From assembly GCF_001999965.1 (NCBI RefSeq), contig NZ_CP019646.1:1178001-1242000 (forward strand): a stretch of 64,000 bases of DNA, in the 5' to 3' direction. Shown here one piece after another: positions 1 to 8,928 of this stretch. Numbering within the stretch: position 1 is the first letter of the stretch; every line of letters starts with the position of its first letter. Both the position numbers and the translations under genes were made by a program. The DNA is from Limihaloglobus sulfuriphilus. Its GTDB lineage: Bacteria > Planctomycetota > Phycisphaerae > Sedimentisphaerales > Sedimentisphaeraceae. Under the pieces are notes generated by a model, which was given only the letters and a program-made list of their open reading frames with translations, was not told where the DNA came from and made no database searches.

Positions 1-1474
1 TATTTCTGAGCTTCCTTGTAAACTGCATATACTGCTTTGCCGGCAGGTATGTTCCATCAGGCGAATAGTGCATATCATGGACCTCAACCTCGACAGGCTG
101 GAGATATTCATGAACCGCCCGTCCGGTAAAACCATGCCAGTCAGCATAAATGCCGTCATAATCTTTCGTAAGGTATTTTTCAAAGAACATGGTGCTTAAG
201 GCGTAATCCTCGACACCTCTCATATATAAACCAACCTTAATGCCCCTGCTGTGAGCATGTTTAATCATCCTTACAAGCTCTTTTTCGTCGCGAGGAATTG
301 AATAGTCGGCATGAGGATTGCCGTTCGAGCCGCGATTCTGCATCCATTCGTGATGAAGCAGCAGGATACTTCCGTAATTTTGAGCCATAAGATCGATCTC
401 TTTGTTGGATGGATACCAGCTTTCCTGATCAGTTATCGCATTAAGAATGGCAAGAGCCTTAATCCGGTCGCAGTCTTTGGCGTTCTCCTGAATCGCGTCG
501 AGAACCTCATTCATTTTATCTGGATCGTTACTGACCCAGTATTTTGCTCCCTTCCCTGATAATTCCTTGAGCAGATCAAGTGCTTCGCCTCGAGTCATCT
601 CCGGCATACGCTCTTCAACTGCACGCATTATAGCACCGGGCTGTGAGGCAAAATTGATCCAGTGATAAATCCTCTGGCCGATAACACTGCTTTTCTGTGT
701 TGATTTAATACCCGCTCCAAGTCCCATTGCCGCAGTATTATGATACACGCCTGGGGATACCAGCCGCGTTTTGCTCTGGGATAAAATCCATTTATATGAG
801 CCGCCCTTGTTTATAAAACCGGGCTCTCCGGCGATATTTCTCCCGTCCTGGACAACAACCTCTACTTCGTTTGTAAAACTGATTGCCGGAGATTGTCCGA
901 AAGCGATCCTTGCAGACGGTCTTGCCATGATGAGTTTCTCTTTGGCAATGTTTTCATTTCTGAAATAATCTGCATTTACTACCTTTTCTGTGACCTCAAA
1001 ACATATTGAAGCCTTGTCAAAACTGAAAGTCTCTTCAAGACACTCAACATAGAAATCGACAAACACGGCTCCTTCGGGACAAAACTGGTAAACCAGCCTG
1101 CATTTAAGCGGCCCGAACATCTTGTGCTGATCTGCAAAACGAGAAATCAATGTAACGAAAACATCGCCGTCATGTTTATTTATATCGAGCAGCTCGGCAT
1201 CACTTAGAGCATAGCTTTTGTCTTCAGCAGTAAAGCTCAGATACGGAAAGGCTTTAACCGAATCATCAATAACCGGATTCCATTTAAGCCCGTCAAACAT
1301 TCCCAGACTGCTGATCAGACCACCCTTTTCAAGATCAATTACGGCCCTGAAATGCGCGCCGCTTAACTGAATTTCATTTTCATCGTTTGCAACTGACACA
1401 CCAACTGGTGCATAATTAACCGCGTGAACGGCAGATAAAAAAAACGTAACTGCTAATAATATAATTTTATTCAC
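1..1474 (-). CDS. Partial secreted glycoside hydrolase, alpha-galactosidase-like TIM barrel (3' end outside window)
   Basis: The reading frame is open from a GTG at 1474 to the left edge of the window, about 491 codons without a stop. An AAAGG ribosome site lies 7 bases upstream of the GTG. The N-terminus (VNKIILLAVTFFLSAVHA) is a signal peptide, so the product is exported. Residues about 25-270 look like a beta-sandwich; the following part has TIM-barrel strand signatures, RGIKVGLYMRG and YDGIYADW, that resemble the strands carrying the catalytic aspartate in alpha-galactosidase-like (melibiase superfamily) enzymes. It starts 10 bases after the stop of the preceding hydrolase gene, so the two are probably co-transcribed. 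The family assignment rests on motif patterns only and the substrate cannot be told. The C-terminus, including any anchoring module, is missing. Confidence 0.72.
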   Translation of the reverse strand, partial: MNKIILLAVTFFLSAVHAVNYAPVGVSVANDENEIQLSGAHFRAVIDLEKGGLISSLGMFDGLKWNPVIDDSVKAFPYLSFTAEDKSYALSDAELLDINKHDGDVFVTLISRFADQHKMFGPLKCRLVYQFCPEGAVFVDFYVECLEETFSFDKASICFEVTEKVVNADYFRNENIAKEKLIMARPSARIAFGQSPAISFTNEVEVVVQDGRNIAGEPGFINKGGSYKWILSQSKTRLVSPGVYHNTAAMGLGAGIKSTQKSSVIGQRIYHWINFASQPGAIMRAVEERMPEMTRGEALDLLKELSGKGAKYWVSNDPDKMNEVLDAIQENAKDCDRIKALAILNAITDQESWYPSNKEIDLMAQNYGSILLLHHEWMQNRGSNGNPHADYSIPRDEKELVRMIKHAHSRGIKVGLYMRGVEDYALSTMFFEKYLTKDYDGIYADWHGFTGRAVHEYLQPVEVEVHDMHYSPDGTYLPAKQYMQFTRKLRN

Positions 1475-1484
1475 TGCAAAACCT

Positions 1485-3761
1485 TTATTTAGACAATTTA
1501 ATAACTGCATAGAACTTTACTCCCGGTATATTGGACAATCTGCCCGAATCCGCGCTCAATTCCAACTCTTCTTTTGTTTCAGGGCTGAAGAATTCGCATT
1601 TTTTTATATTACTGAGATATTTTTTCGGAACCTCAAAACTCCAGCCGTCCTTGATCGGCTTTTGAGAGTGGTTTACCAGATGCAGCACAAATCCATTTCT
1701 GCATTCATATGGACGTATCTCTACAGGAGAGCCGGAAAACACATCTTCGTCTGCAAACCTCAGTATCAGTCTTCCCATTTCTGCCGCATCATCGACAACA
1801 TGTATATTTCCCGCCGTGCTTTTCATTTTATCGAGAAGTGAGACACTTCTGGCCCTGCCGATCTCGTCATAGACAGCAAAATCACTTGTGGCAATCAAAA
1901 CACCGCCTTCTGAGAGCCAGTCGCTAATTATATCGGCATGATGAGAGCTTAAACACGTAACATTCTGCGCAGCCAGGACTCTGTATCTTCCCAACCGGCT
2001 TTCAATACTGTGCTGCCATACACCCTGCAGCGGCAGACCGCTAAGCTGCATATCAGCAGCAAATGAGGGTATAAGCGGCTTGCCCGAATAGTTCCTCGAC
2101 TGAGGAGAAAACAGAACCGCCGCGGTGCCGACAGGCTGTAACTGCCGAAATAACAACTCATTATCAGCCCTGAATTTCATTAGGGTGCGAATTACCTCAC
2201 GCGAAGCGGGGTTACTCTCATTTTCTGCAATTCCATGCCATAGAAGCCATGGCTTGGCGTTGTATGCAAGGGTACCTGCTACAGCATGACCGGCCTCAAA
2301 AGGCGGGCGCAGAACAACAGGGCTTACATGTTTCTGAAATGTTCCCATATAATTGATCAGCGGCTTATCATCAGCTATTGCGTTTCCAAGCAGCATCTTT
2401 GCGCTGAGCTCGGCGGGCCCGGTAACAGAGCCGCTCTCAGAAAAGACGGCCTCCTCGTGTTCGTACTGCAAGTCGGTCGCCAGCCAGAAATTTTTGTAGC
2501 GGTACTGTGTATTGGCAAACACCGGCAGAGCTATTTGCTCCCTGAAAACTGCCAGGGCATCTGCCCAGACAATATTTCTCCAGTGGATCCACAAATTATA
2601 AAGGTCGCTTTTAACCCCGGGGATATCAATATCTTCTTTTGTGATTTTAAAATGATCGCCAAAAGAATCGCCGAAACGCCTTAGAACATAGTCTTTAAAG
2701 TCCGCTCTGCAGGAATCGCAATAGCATGTCACACCCTCGCCTGTACCATCAGAAGAGAGAAATTCATTGTTGTCAAGCATTATCGCGTCGCATTCATAGC
2801 TCTCAACCAGAGATTTGGTATATTCGAGTGTGTATTCAAGGGCCCCGGTAGAAGGGCAAAGCCATTCATGTCCGTAATGAGTAATCGGCTTGCCGTATTT
2901 ATCTCTCTGTGACCATTCGGGGTGTTTCTTTTCAAGAATTCCATTCTGCCACTGCGGGCCGTGTCCCTGATGCATTATGCTGCTGTAGAGTATTATCTTG
3001 AGGCCGAGCCGCCGGCATTCCTTGAGCACATCTATGAAATCCTGCTCTGTTACCCCTTTATATCCATATCTCTGAAAGTTAGGCCAGGGCTGAAGCGCTA
3101 TTGCGGTAATACCGTAGTCTCTGCATATCTGTTCAAGGGGCGGATTTTCTTTATATAATATCTGATACTCATATTTGCCCCACGGCTGAAATATTACTGC
3201 ATTCTCAAGCCACTGTTCTTTTCTAACCGGTATCTGTTTTAGCTCAATTTCGGGCGGAAGCTCACCTTGGATGACAAATTTAGTGTAATCAGACGTTACC
3301 AGTGTTTTTTCTTTACCGTTCTGTTCAAAACTTAAATACTGCCAGGATATTGAAACTCCAAAGTTGGATATTCTTTTCTTAATCTTCGCATAAACAGTTA
3401 TCTCACTTATCTGCATATCCTTAGGCAAAGTAATTTTCACTTCTCTGTTTACAGCCTTGCAGACATCCATCTGCCAGAGAGTGTCCCCGTTGACCTTTAT
3501 ACCATAAACAATATAGCCGCATGTGCCGCCGTCAAAACTGTCGCTTACCCTCCATCTTAATATACCCCCGGATACAGGCGAGCTGACATCAAAGGCTTTT
3601 GAAACCTCCGCTCCGGGCTCTGCAGGCGTTCTGCCGGGCGAAATAAAGGTTAGCGTTTTTCCGTCACTGGTGCCGCCTTCACTTCTCCAGTGAAGATTGC
3701 CGGCATTCAAAAACGAGGCGGTAGAAAAAATTGCAACTGCAAACAATAATCTATAATTCAT
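1485..3761 (-). CDS. Secreted TIM-barrel glycosidase-like protein with C-terminal GATase-like/trimerisation-type domain
   Basis: The exported protein (signal peptide MNYRLLFAVAIFSTASFLNA) has an N-terminal beta-sandwich (about 20-180), a TIM barrel (about 185-520) and a C-terminal alpha/beta domain followed by a beta domain. The layout resembles GH42-type beta-galactosidases and GH29-like hydrolases. Conserved points are VIFQPWG at the barrel start, DAIMLDNNEF (candidate catalytic Asp) and EAVFSESG (candidate acid/base Glu). The same points recur in the C-terminal half of the gene just upstream (3788-7867), so the two are paralogues from a local duplication. I chose the ATG at 3761, which gives a compact signal peptide; a TTG at 3791 overlapping the upstream TGA is an alternative. 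Neither start has a clear ribosome site. The substrate is unknown. Confidence 0.75.
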   Translation of the reverse strand: MNYRLLFAVAIFSTASFLNAGNLHWRSEGGTSDGKTLTFISPGRTPAEPGAEVSKAFDVSSPVSGGILRWRVSDSFDGGTCGYIVYGIKVNGDTLWQMDVCKAVNREVKITLPKDMQISEITVYAKIKKRISNFGVSISWQYLSFEQNGKEKTLVTSDYTKFVIQGELPPEIELKQIPVRKEQWLENAVIFQPWGKYEYQILYKENPPLEQICRDYGITAIALQPWPNFQRYGYKGVTEQDFIDVLKECRRLGLKIILYSSIMHQGHGPQWQNGILEKKHPEWSQRDKYGKPITHYGHEWLCPSTGALEYTLEYTKSLVESYECDAIMLDNNEFLSSDGTGEGVTCYCDSCRADFKDYVLRRFGDSFGDHFKITKEDIDIPGVKSDLYNLWIHWRNIVWADALAVFREQIALPVFANTQYRYKNFWLATDLQYEHEEAVFSESGSVTGPAELSAKMLLGNAIADDKPLINYMGTFQKHVSPVVLRPPFEAGHAVAGTLAYNAKPWLLWHGIAENESNPASREVIRTLMKFRADNELLFRQLQPVGTAAVLFSPQSRNYSGKPLIPSFAADMQLSGLPLQGVWQHSIESRLGRYRVLAAQNVTCLSSHHADIISDWLSEGGVLIATSDFAVYDEIGRARSVSLLDKMKSTAGNIHVVDDAAEMGRLILRFADEDVFSGSPVEIRPYECRNGFVLHLVNHSQKPIKDGWSFEVPKKYLSNIKKCEFFSPETKEELELSADSGRLSNIPGVKFYAVIKLSK

Positions 3762-3787
3762 TATAAATCTCAAAATGCTGTCCTTAA

Positions 3788-6700
3788 TCAATTACTGCTG
3801 ATCTTTAAAACTGAATATGCTTTTATTTCCGGCATGGTAACGGTAATTGAATTACCGTTTCTGCTGTAAAACGGACTGAATGTGCCAGATTCCGGAGTAT
3901 AAACAATAACATCAATATTACCGGTAAACTCATCGGGGACGGTTACCGACCAGCCCGATAATGCCGTACCGCTATAGTCATGATTCATTGAATGGACAAT
4001 CATGGTGCCGGCATTATTTTTATACGGAAACAATTCAACAAACTCACCCGGCGTACTTGAAGTAAACCTGTTTCCTGAAAGCTCAGTAACCTTGCTTACA
4101 ACATTAGAGCTGCCGCGAAGATGTATGTATCCGCTGCCAACGGCATGATCGGCAGAGGATGTATTTGAATTCCACCATTGCGAGACACCTGATATCTCGT
4201 TCTCTGAAAGGCCAAGTTTCTCCGATAGAATGGACCTGCTCTGGCTCCTTTCGAAACCAAGCTCATCGTAATCTCCGGCGTCTTTGTATGCCACAAATCT
4301 GCCGCCGGACTCAACAAAATCTATAATCACATCCGCGTCTTCTTGTGAGAGACAGCGAGATTCAGTATCCATCATAATAACATCAAATCTTGACAGGTCA
4401 GTTTCTCCCAGGTAAATATCTTCTATACCGTCCATAACGATGCCCGCGGCCTGCAAATTCCTTAGAGTAGTGGAAAGATGCGTATAGCCCCTGTATTTGT
4501 GGTCGCGTGTAGAAAAAATGTAACCCGTATTTCTATAAGAGGTTAAGTCTTCATATAAATCAGGGTGTTCAGATCTGAACCTGAAGTAATCAGCGATAAC
4601 ATCTCTTGAGGGGCCGTTCTCTGTATCGTAAGAGCTGAAACCATAATAAACCAGCCAGGGGTTTGACAGCCTTGCAAGAGTAGCCGAAATAATCCTTGCA
4701 ATTTCAGCCGGCGGCTTGAGGTAATTGATATTATCTTCAAAAGTACCTAAATAATTCCAGATCGGCCTGCCCTCGCCAAACGCCTTGCCGAGCATCAGCT
4801 TGAGCGTAATGTCCCTTGATACCTTGCCGCGTGTCTCGGAAAGCACTACATCTTCATGTCTAAGCTGCATATCCGTAGCAAGGTGCCAGTTTTTGTACTC
4901 ATAGGCAGTGTTGGCGAAGAGAAGTACAGGATGTATCTCTTCACGAAAGCGTTCAAGAGTTTTGGCCATTAGCCGGTTTCTCCAGTCCATCCAGACACGG
5001 TAAAGCCTTGTATCAGATTGTGTTTCGTCCGGAATCGACGCATTATCAAGCAAAACACCGAACTCTGTTTCAACGGCATCTCCGTAACGGCTTTCCAGAT
5101 ATTCTCTGAATTTAGTTTGAGCCCCCTCGCTGTAGTCGGTCGGGCCGCCGGTAACATTGCCGGCTACATCCCGCCCCCACATCAGTTGACTGTTATCCAG
5201 CATAATAGCATCGGGCTGATAGAGCTCTATGAGCTGTTTTGCGTAGGCCAGGGTATAATCAAACCCATCGGTCGCCGGAGAGAGCCATGGATGGCCGTAC
5301 GTGTTGCATGTAGCCCCATTTGAAGACCGCTGCTGCCACAGAGGAAAGAGTCTGTCCAACAGGCCGGACTCCCATGTTGAAAAATGCCCGCAATGTATTA
5401 TACTCGAGTAGATTATGATCTTGAATCCCGCTTCTCTGTAGCGGCTGATAGCATCCAGGAATTCCTTGTATTCGAGGTAATAATTCTGTCCCACGCGGTT
5501 GTGAGCCTCAAGGGGATTGATTATTATAGTATTGATACCGTAGTTATCACGCAGCATCTCCGGATTATTGCCGATGTTCTCATACGCCAGAATATCCCAG
5601 ACACTGACTCCCCAGGGCTGAACTATGATTGAGCCTTCAGTCCAGTCAAGCCCCTGCGGCGGCAGAGAATCTATCTTTTTTGCATTATAAGGAGGCTCGG
5701 GCGGCAGCCACTGATCACTGCAACTTGAAACTCCGGGGTCGGTACATTCGAGCCATGAATCCGCCAAGACTTGCAAATCCGCGGTATCTACGATATTATC
5801 ATTATTTATATCACCGGTCTTATCAACTGTATATTTATACGGAAATAATGCTCCGGCATAGTTGACAGTACTATATTCATACGCCCCGATATCAGGGTTT
5901 CCAACACGCAGATTGCCGTTAATATCTCTCTTCGGGCTGTTTACCGCAAACCCCTTATTTATAACCGGAGAAGAATCACTTAGTTTACAGTCTGTACCAG
6001 ATTCAAACAAAGGATCTGCCGACATGTTGGCATATCCCCTGCCGGAATAAGAATCAAGATTGCAGTAGCTGGGGAAAACCTGTGATCCGCTGAACTCATT
6101 AAGACCGATAAAATCACAGTTGCCGTTTGCCCATACTATATTGTTGACAAAATCACCTTTGCCTCCCTTGACCGCTGCTCCGGAGAGAATATTATCCACT
6201 ATAGTATTATTCCTTATAATTCCCTCAAACTGATAAAAGATACCTGCGCAGGAGTTACGTGCAATAATATTATTCTCGCAGAGGCCGCTTAATCTATAGA
6301 GCAAGTCACTGCCTGAACAATCGTTATCAATAATTACGTTGTTTATTAAATCGCAGTATTTCTGTTCGGCTGAAGTTATTAAGCTGCCGCCGGAACAAGT
6401 GTTATCAGATATATTGCAGTCGCGTACAGTGCCGCTGAACGAGGATATGAGGTTGAGTCCCACACAATCTGTAAAAATGCATCCATCGATCAGGCCGCCG
6501 TTGCCTCTGGCATAAACGGCGTATGTAGCACCTGTAACCTTGATACCTTTTATAACAAGATTTGTTACAGCCGGAGCTATATTAAAAGCAACTGTTGAGT
6601 TCATAGCCATGACCGTATTTTCAGGCCCGGCTGCTGAACGGATTATAATATCCTGATTAACGATTACGGTGCTGGTTGAAATACCGGGATATACCTCTAC

Positions 6701-7867
6701 AATATCACCCGAACCCGCAGTGCCTGCGATAGTCCTTAGATCTCCAAATTCATGAGTACTAAGGTTGCTGGCATACATGACCTGTGAGACAGTATTGTAC
6801 TCGTATGCGCCGATATCTGCTGATTCTGTTCCACGGGTATCGCCCTCAATGTCATAAAAGGGAGAATTAGCCGCTTGGGCAGCATCAATACAGACAGAAT
6901 CCGGCCCTAACCGATAATCGTTCTGCCCTGGATCAACAAAGCCGGGACTGCCAATTATGTTGCCTTCACCGCCAGAGTCTGCTTCCAGCACGCAATAGTT
7001 GGCAGGAGAAGACGTGTAGCCTGAAAGCGGCTTTATGCCCCCCTGTGTATTACCCCAGTCAATATTGTTGTATACCTGAGCCTCGCAGCCGTACCATGTA
7101 CCCGAAGGTGTATTGTTATCTGTAATTGTATTATTTCGTATTATGCCGTCACAAATAACAAAAGACGCGGCACCGGCTGTGTTTGCATAAATCAGATTAT
7201 TCTCTATTACAGCCGAACAAACGGCAAATATGCTGTTTCCCGACGAAATTATATTGCTTCGTATGATGCATCCGTTTATCCTGCCTCCGGAAAAAACAAT
7301 AAGACCGTTTTTTGAGGGGGTTTGATTGTTTTCGATAATGCAGTTGTCCAGCAGCCCGTCAAAATCTTCAATTGTATTTCTGCCTTGAGCTCCGGAAAAT
7401 ACACAGTTGCGTATTACCGCTTTGGCGTTGTTGGCCTGAATTGCTCCGTATTCGCCATTTATAAATTCTATCCCTTCTATAAGGCACGCAGCCGTAACCG
7501 AAGCATCAAGCACCAGTGATGCCGAGCCTGTACCCGCGGCATCGATAATCACCGTCTCACCAGATACACCTCTTAGATGTATATCTTTATCAATAATGAG
7601 CGTACCATGATATATTCCCCCGGCAAGGACAACCTCGCCGCCAACAGGCGTATCATCTATAAGCTGCTGCAAAGTATAGACATCCGCGGCTTTGCCCTCG
7701 ATCATCTCCGCGGAGAACCAGTCATCTGCCAAAGCGGCCAGGTCAGCAAAATCTACCACGCAGTCTTTATTGAAATCATGTGGATTGTAACCCCATTGCC
7801 CGCACTCTATGCCCATGGCATGGAAACAGACAAGAAAACTTATAAATGCTGATTTTAGGTATATCAT
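3788..7867 (-). CDS. Giant secreted fusion: dockerin-like / beta-helix / dockerin-like / TIM-barrel hydrolase
   Basis: The 1359-residue exported protein has these modules in order: signal peptide (1-20); a dockerin-like EF-hand module after CGQWGY (about 22-52, DFNKDCVVDFADLAALADDW); a right-handed beta-helix (about 60-665) rich in N-N-xI and IGAYEY repeats, of the 'choice-of-anchor Q' type; a second dockerin-like module (about 682-705, DINNDNIVDTADL); and a TIM barrel with C-terminal GATase-like and beta domains (about 745-1359). The barrel part is paralogous to the downstream gene (IIVQPWG, DAIMLDNSQL, VVLSETRG). The helix itself holds two similar halves, each ending in IGAYEY. Such proteins are likely surface glycan-active enzymes. 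Dockerin-like modules may anchor the protein or bind calcium; no cohesin is encoded here. A promoter with TATAAT lies just upstream. Confidence 0.8.
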   Translation of the reverse strand: MIYLKSAFISFLVCFHAMGIECGQWGYNPHDFNKDCVVDFADLAALADDWFSAEMIEGKAADVYTLQQLIDDTPVGGEVVLAGGIYHGTLIIDKDIHLRGVSGETVIIDAAGTGSASLVLDASVTAACLIEGIEFINGEYGAIQANNAKAVIRNCVFSGAQGRNTIEDFDGLLDNCIIENNQTPSKNGLIVFSGGRINGCIIRSNIISSGNSIFAVCSAVIENNLIYANTAGAASFVICDGIIRNNTITDNNTPSGTWYGCEAQVYNNIDWGNTQGGIKPLSGYTSSPANYCVLEADSGGEGNIIGSPGFVDPGQNDYRLGPDSVCIDAAQAANSPFYDIEGDTRGTESADIGAYEYNTVSQVMYASNLSTHEFGDLRTIAGTAGSGDIVEVYPGISTSTVIVNQDIIIRSAAGPENTVMAMNSTVAFNIAPAVTNLVIKGIKVTGATYAVYARGNGGLIDGCIFTDCVGLNLISSFSGTVRDCNISDNTCSGGSLITSAEQKYCDLINNVIIDNDCSGSDLLYRLSGLCENNIIARNSCAGIFYQFEGIIRNNTIVDNILSGAAVKGGKGDFVNNIVWANGNCDFIGLNEFSGSQVFPSYCNLDSYSGRGYANMSADPLFESGTDCKLSDSSPVINKGFAVNSPKRDINGNLRVGNPDIGAYEYSTVNYAGALFPYKYTVDKTGDINNDNIVDTADLQVLADSWLECTDPGVSSCSDQWLPPEPPYNAKKIDSLPPQGLDWTEGSIIVQPWGVSVWDILAYENIGNNPEMLRDNYGINTIIINPLEAHNRVGQNYYLEYKEFLDAISRYREAGFKIIIYSSIIHCGHFSTWESGLLDRLFPLWQQRSSNGATCNTYGHPWLSPATDGFDYTLAYAKQLIELYQPDAIMLDNSQLMWGRDVAGNVTGGPTDYSEGAQTKFREYLESRYGDAVETEFGVLLDNASIPDETQSDTRLYRVWMDWRNRLMAKTLERFREEIHPVLLFANTAYEYKNWHLATDMQLRHEDVVLSETRGKVSRDITLKLMLGKAFGEGRPIWNYLGTFEDNINYLKPPAEIARIISATLARLSNPWLVYYGFSSYDTENGPSRDVIADYFRFRSEHPDLYEDLTSYRNTGYIFSTRDHKYRGYTHLSTTLRNLQAAGIVMDGIEDIYLGETDLSRFDVIMMDTESRCLSQEDADVIIDFVESGGRFVAYKDAGDYDELGFERSQSRSILSEKLGLSENEISGVSQWWNSNTSSADHAVGSGYIHLRGSSNVVSKVTELSGNRFTSSTPGEFVELFPYKNNAGTMIVHSMNHDYSGTALSGWSVTVPDEFTGNIDVIVYTPESGTFSPFYSRNGNSITVTMPEIKAYSVLKISSN

Positions 7868-7893
7868 AGATAAATATTTCGCACGAAAACTGT

Positions 7894-7921
7894 ATTATAC
7901 CGAAGTGCCTATCTGTAAGCA
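7894..7921 (-). promoter_or_regulatory. Sigma70-like promoter for the 7867-to-1 hydrolase genes
   Basis: On the minus strand a TGCTTA -35 element is followed after 16 bases by a perfect TATAAT -10 element, about 27 bases before the ATG of the giant fusion gene. It would drive the three-hydrolase cluster reading to the left window edge. This is a pattern match only. Confidence 0.5.
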
Positions 7922-7965
7922 CCGGCTGAAAAAATATGATTAAATGTTGAATAACAGTCTGAAAA

Positions 7966-8850
7966 TCAGGGCTTGTAAGTAGGCGTATAAGGCGCGCCGT
8001 ATATTGCCCTTGTTTTGGCCTTTGCCGCGTCATTCATGTACCAGAAACTATGAACCGGCATTCCCCTAGGTGTTACTTCCCAGAGATCGGAATATTCCGC
8101 AAATTCCACATGTCCGTCAAACAATGCGACATTTGTCCCATTGCCGTGAGAGAGCGGTTTGGCTTCATTATACGGTCTGTCCGGATGACCGGAGAGCAGT
8201 GACCTGTTTGAATTACGAATTCGCGTGCTGCTGCCGTCAGCAAAATGAAAGTCAAATTTATAATTTGCATAAGTAGGGCTATAGACATAACTTACCCATG
8301 TATCCAAAACAAACATAGCGGTTGCGCCGCGTATTGTTGATATTTTTAAGTTGTTTTTATCGGCGTCTTCAGGGTAAAAGAAAGGCGCTGATATCGTTGT
8401 ATCTCCGCTGCCTCCTTTAGAGCCCAAACCAAAATGTACGCCAAACCAGGTATCATATTCACCTGTCCAGGTATTTACCTGGTCAGTCGGCCTTTTCCTC
8501 GCAGAAGGGCATCTTCTGACATCAGAAAGCCAGACAGAAGAATCATAAAAATTATCACCTATCGAGCCTGAATCGCTCAGGTATGGGGCAAGAAGATTGG
8601 CCCAGAACAAAGCCGTGTTTTTATTAGAGCGATACGGCCTGTCAGTAAAGCCTACAACCTCGTCATTATTGCTTGCAGCGTAGGCGTTTAAAGCCAGAGC
8701 CCATTGTTTCTGCTTGGAACCGCAGACAATCTTCTTGGCCTGTTCTCTGGCTTTGCTTAGAGCCGGCATCATTATAGCCATCAAAAGAGCAATAATTGAG
8801 ATAACCACGAGAAGTTCAATCAAGGTAAACGCTTTAGTTTTCGATTTCAT
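7966..8850 (-). CDS. Type II pseudopilin-like protein with H-X9-DG-type C-terminus
   Basis: The N-terminus, KAFTLIELLVVISIIALLMAI, is a textbook prepilin-type cleavage/methylation signal with the conserved Glu at +5 of the mature protein. It is followed by a helix with charged spacing (ALSKAREQAKK). The C-terminal part has HGNGTNVALFDGHVEF, the signature of the abundant planctomycete pseudopilin-like family (DUF1559 or H-X9-DG type). The ATG at 8850 is chosen because an upstream in-frame ATG at 8907 would place coding sequence across a strong terminator hairpin. Proteins of this family are probably displayed or assembled by a type II secretion/type IV pilus-like machine; their role next to glycan hydrolases is not established. 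Confidence 0.85.
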   Translation of the reverse strand: MKSKTKAFTLIELLVVISIIALLMAIMMPALSKAREQAKKIVCGSKQKQWALALNAYAASNNDEVVGFTDRPYRSNKNTALFWANLLAPYLSDSGSIGDNFYDSSVWLSDVRRCPSARKRPTDQVNTWTGEYDTWFGVHFGLGSKGGSGDTTISAPFFYPEDADKNNLKISTIRGATAMFVLDTWVSYVYSPTYANYKFDFHFADGSSTRIRNSNRSLLSGHPDRPYNEAKPLSHGNGTNVALFDGHVEFAEYSDLWEVTPRGMPVHSFWYMNDAAKAKTRAIYGAPYTPTYKP

Positions 8851-8875
8851 AATAATAATCTTTGAGTTTAAGGAT

Positions 8876-8918
8876 TGAAAAATCAGGGCCTTCAAAGCCT
8901 TCTTCAAAGGCCCTGATT
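8876..8918 (-). terminator. Rho-independent terminator after the 744-residue beta-helix gene
   Basis: A perfect 12-base inverted repeat, AATCAGGGCCTT / AAGGCCCTGATT with a 14-base loop, is followed on the minus strand by TTTC. It starts 11 bases after the stop at 8929 and separates that gene from the pseudopilin gene. Confidence 0.85.
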
Positions 8919-8928
8919 ATATAACGAT

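Noticed and set aside
8851-8907. N-terminal extension of the pseudopilin-like protein
   Set aside because: It would translate a strong terminator hairpin, and prepilin signals normally begin a few residues before the FTLIE motif.
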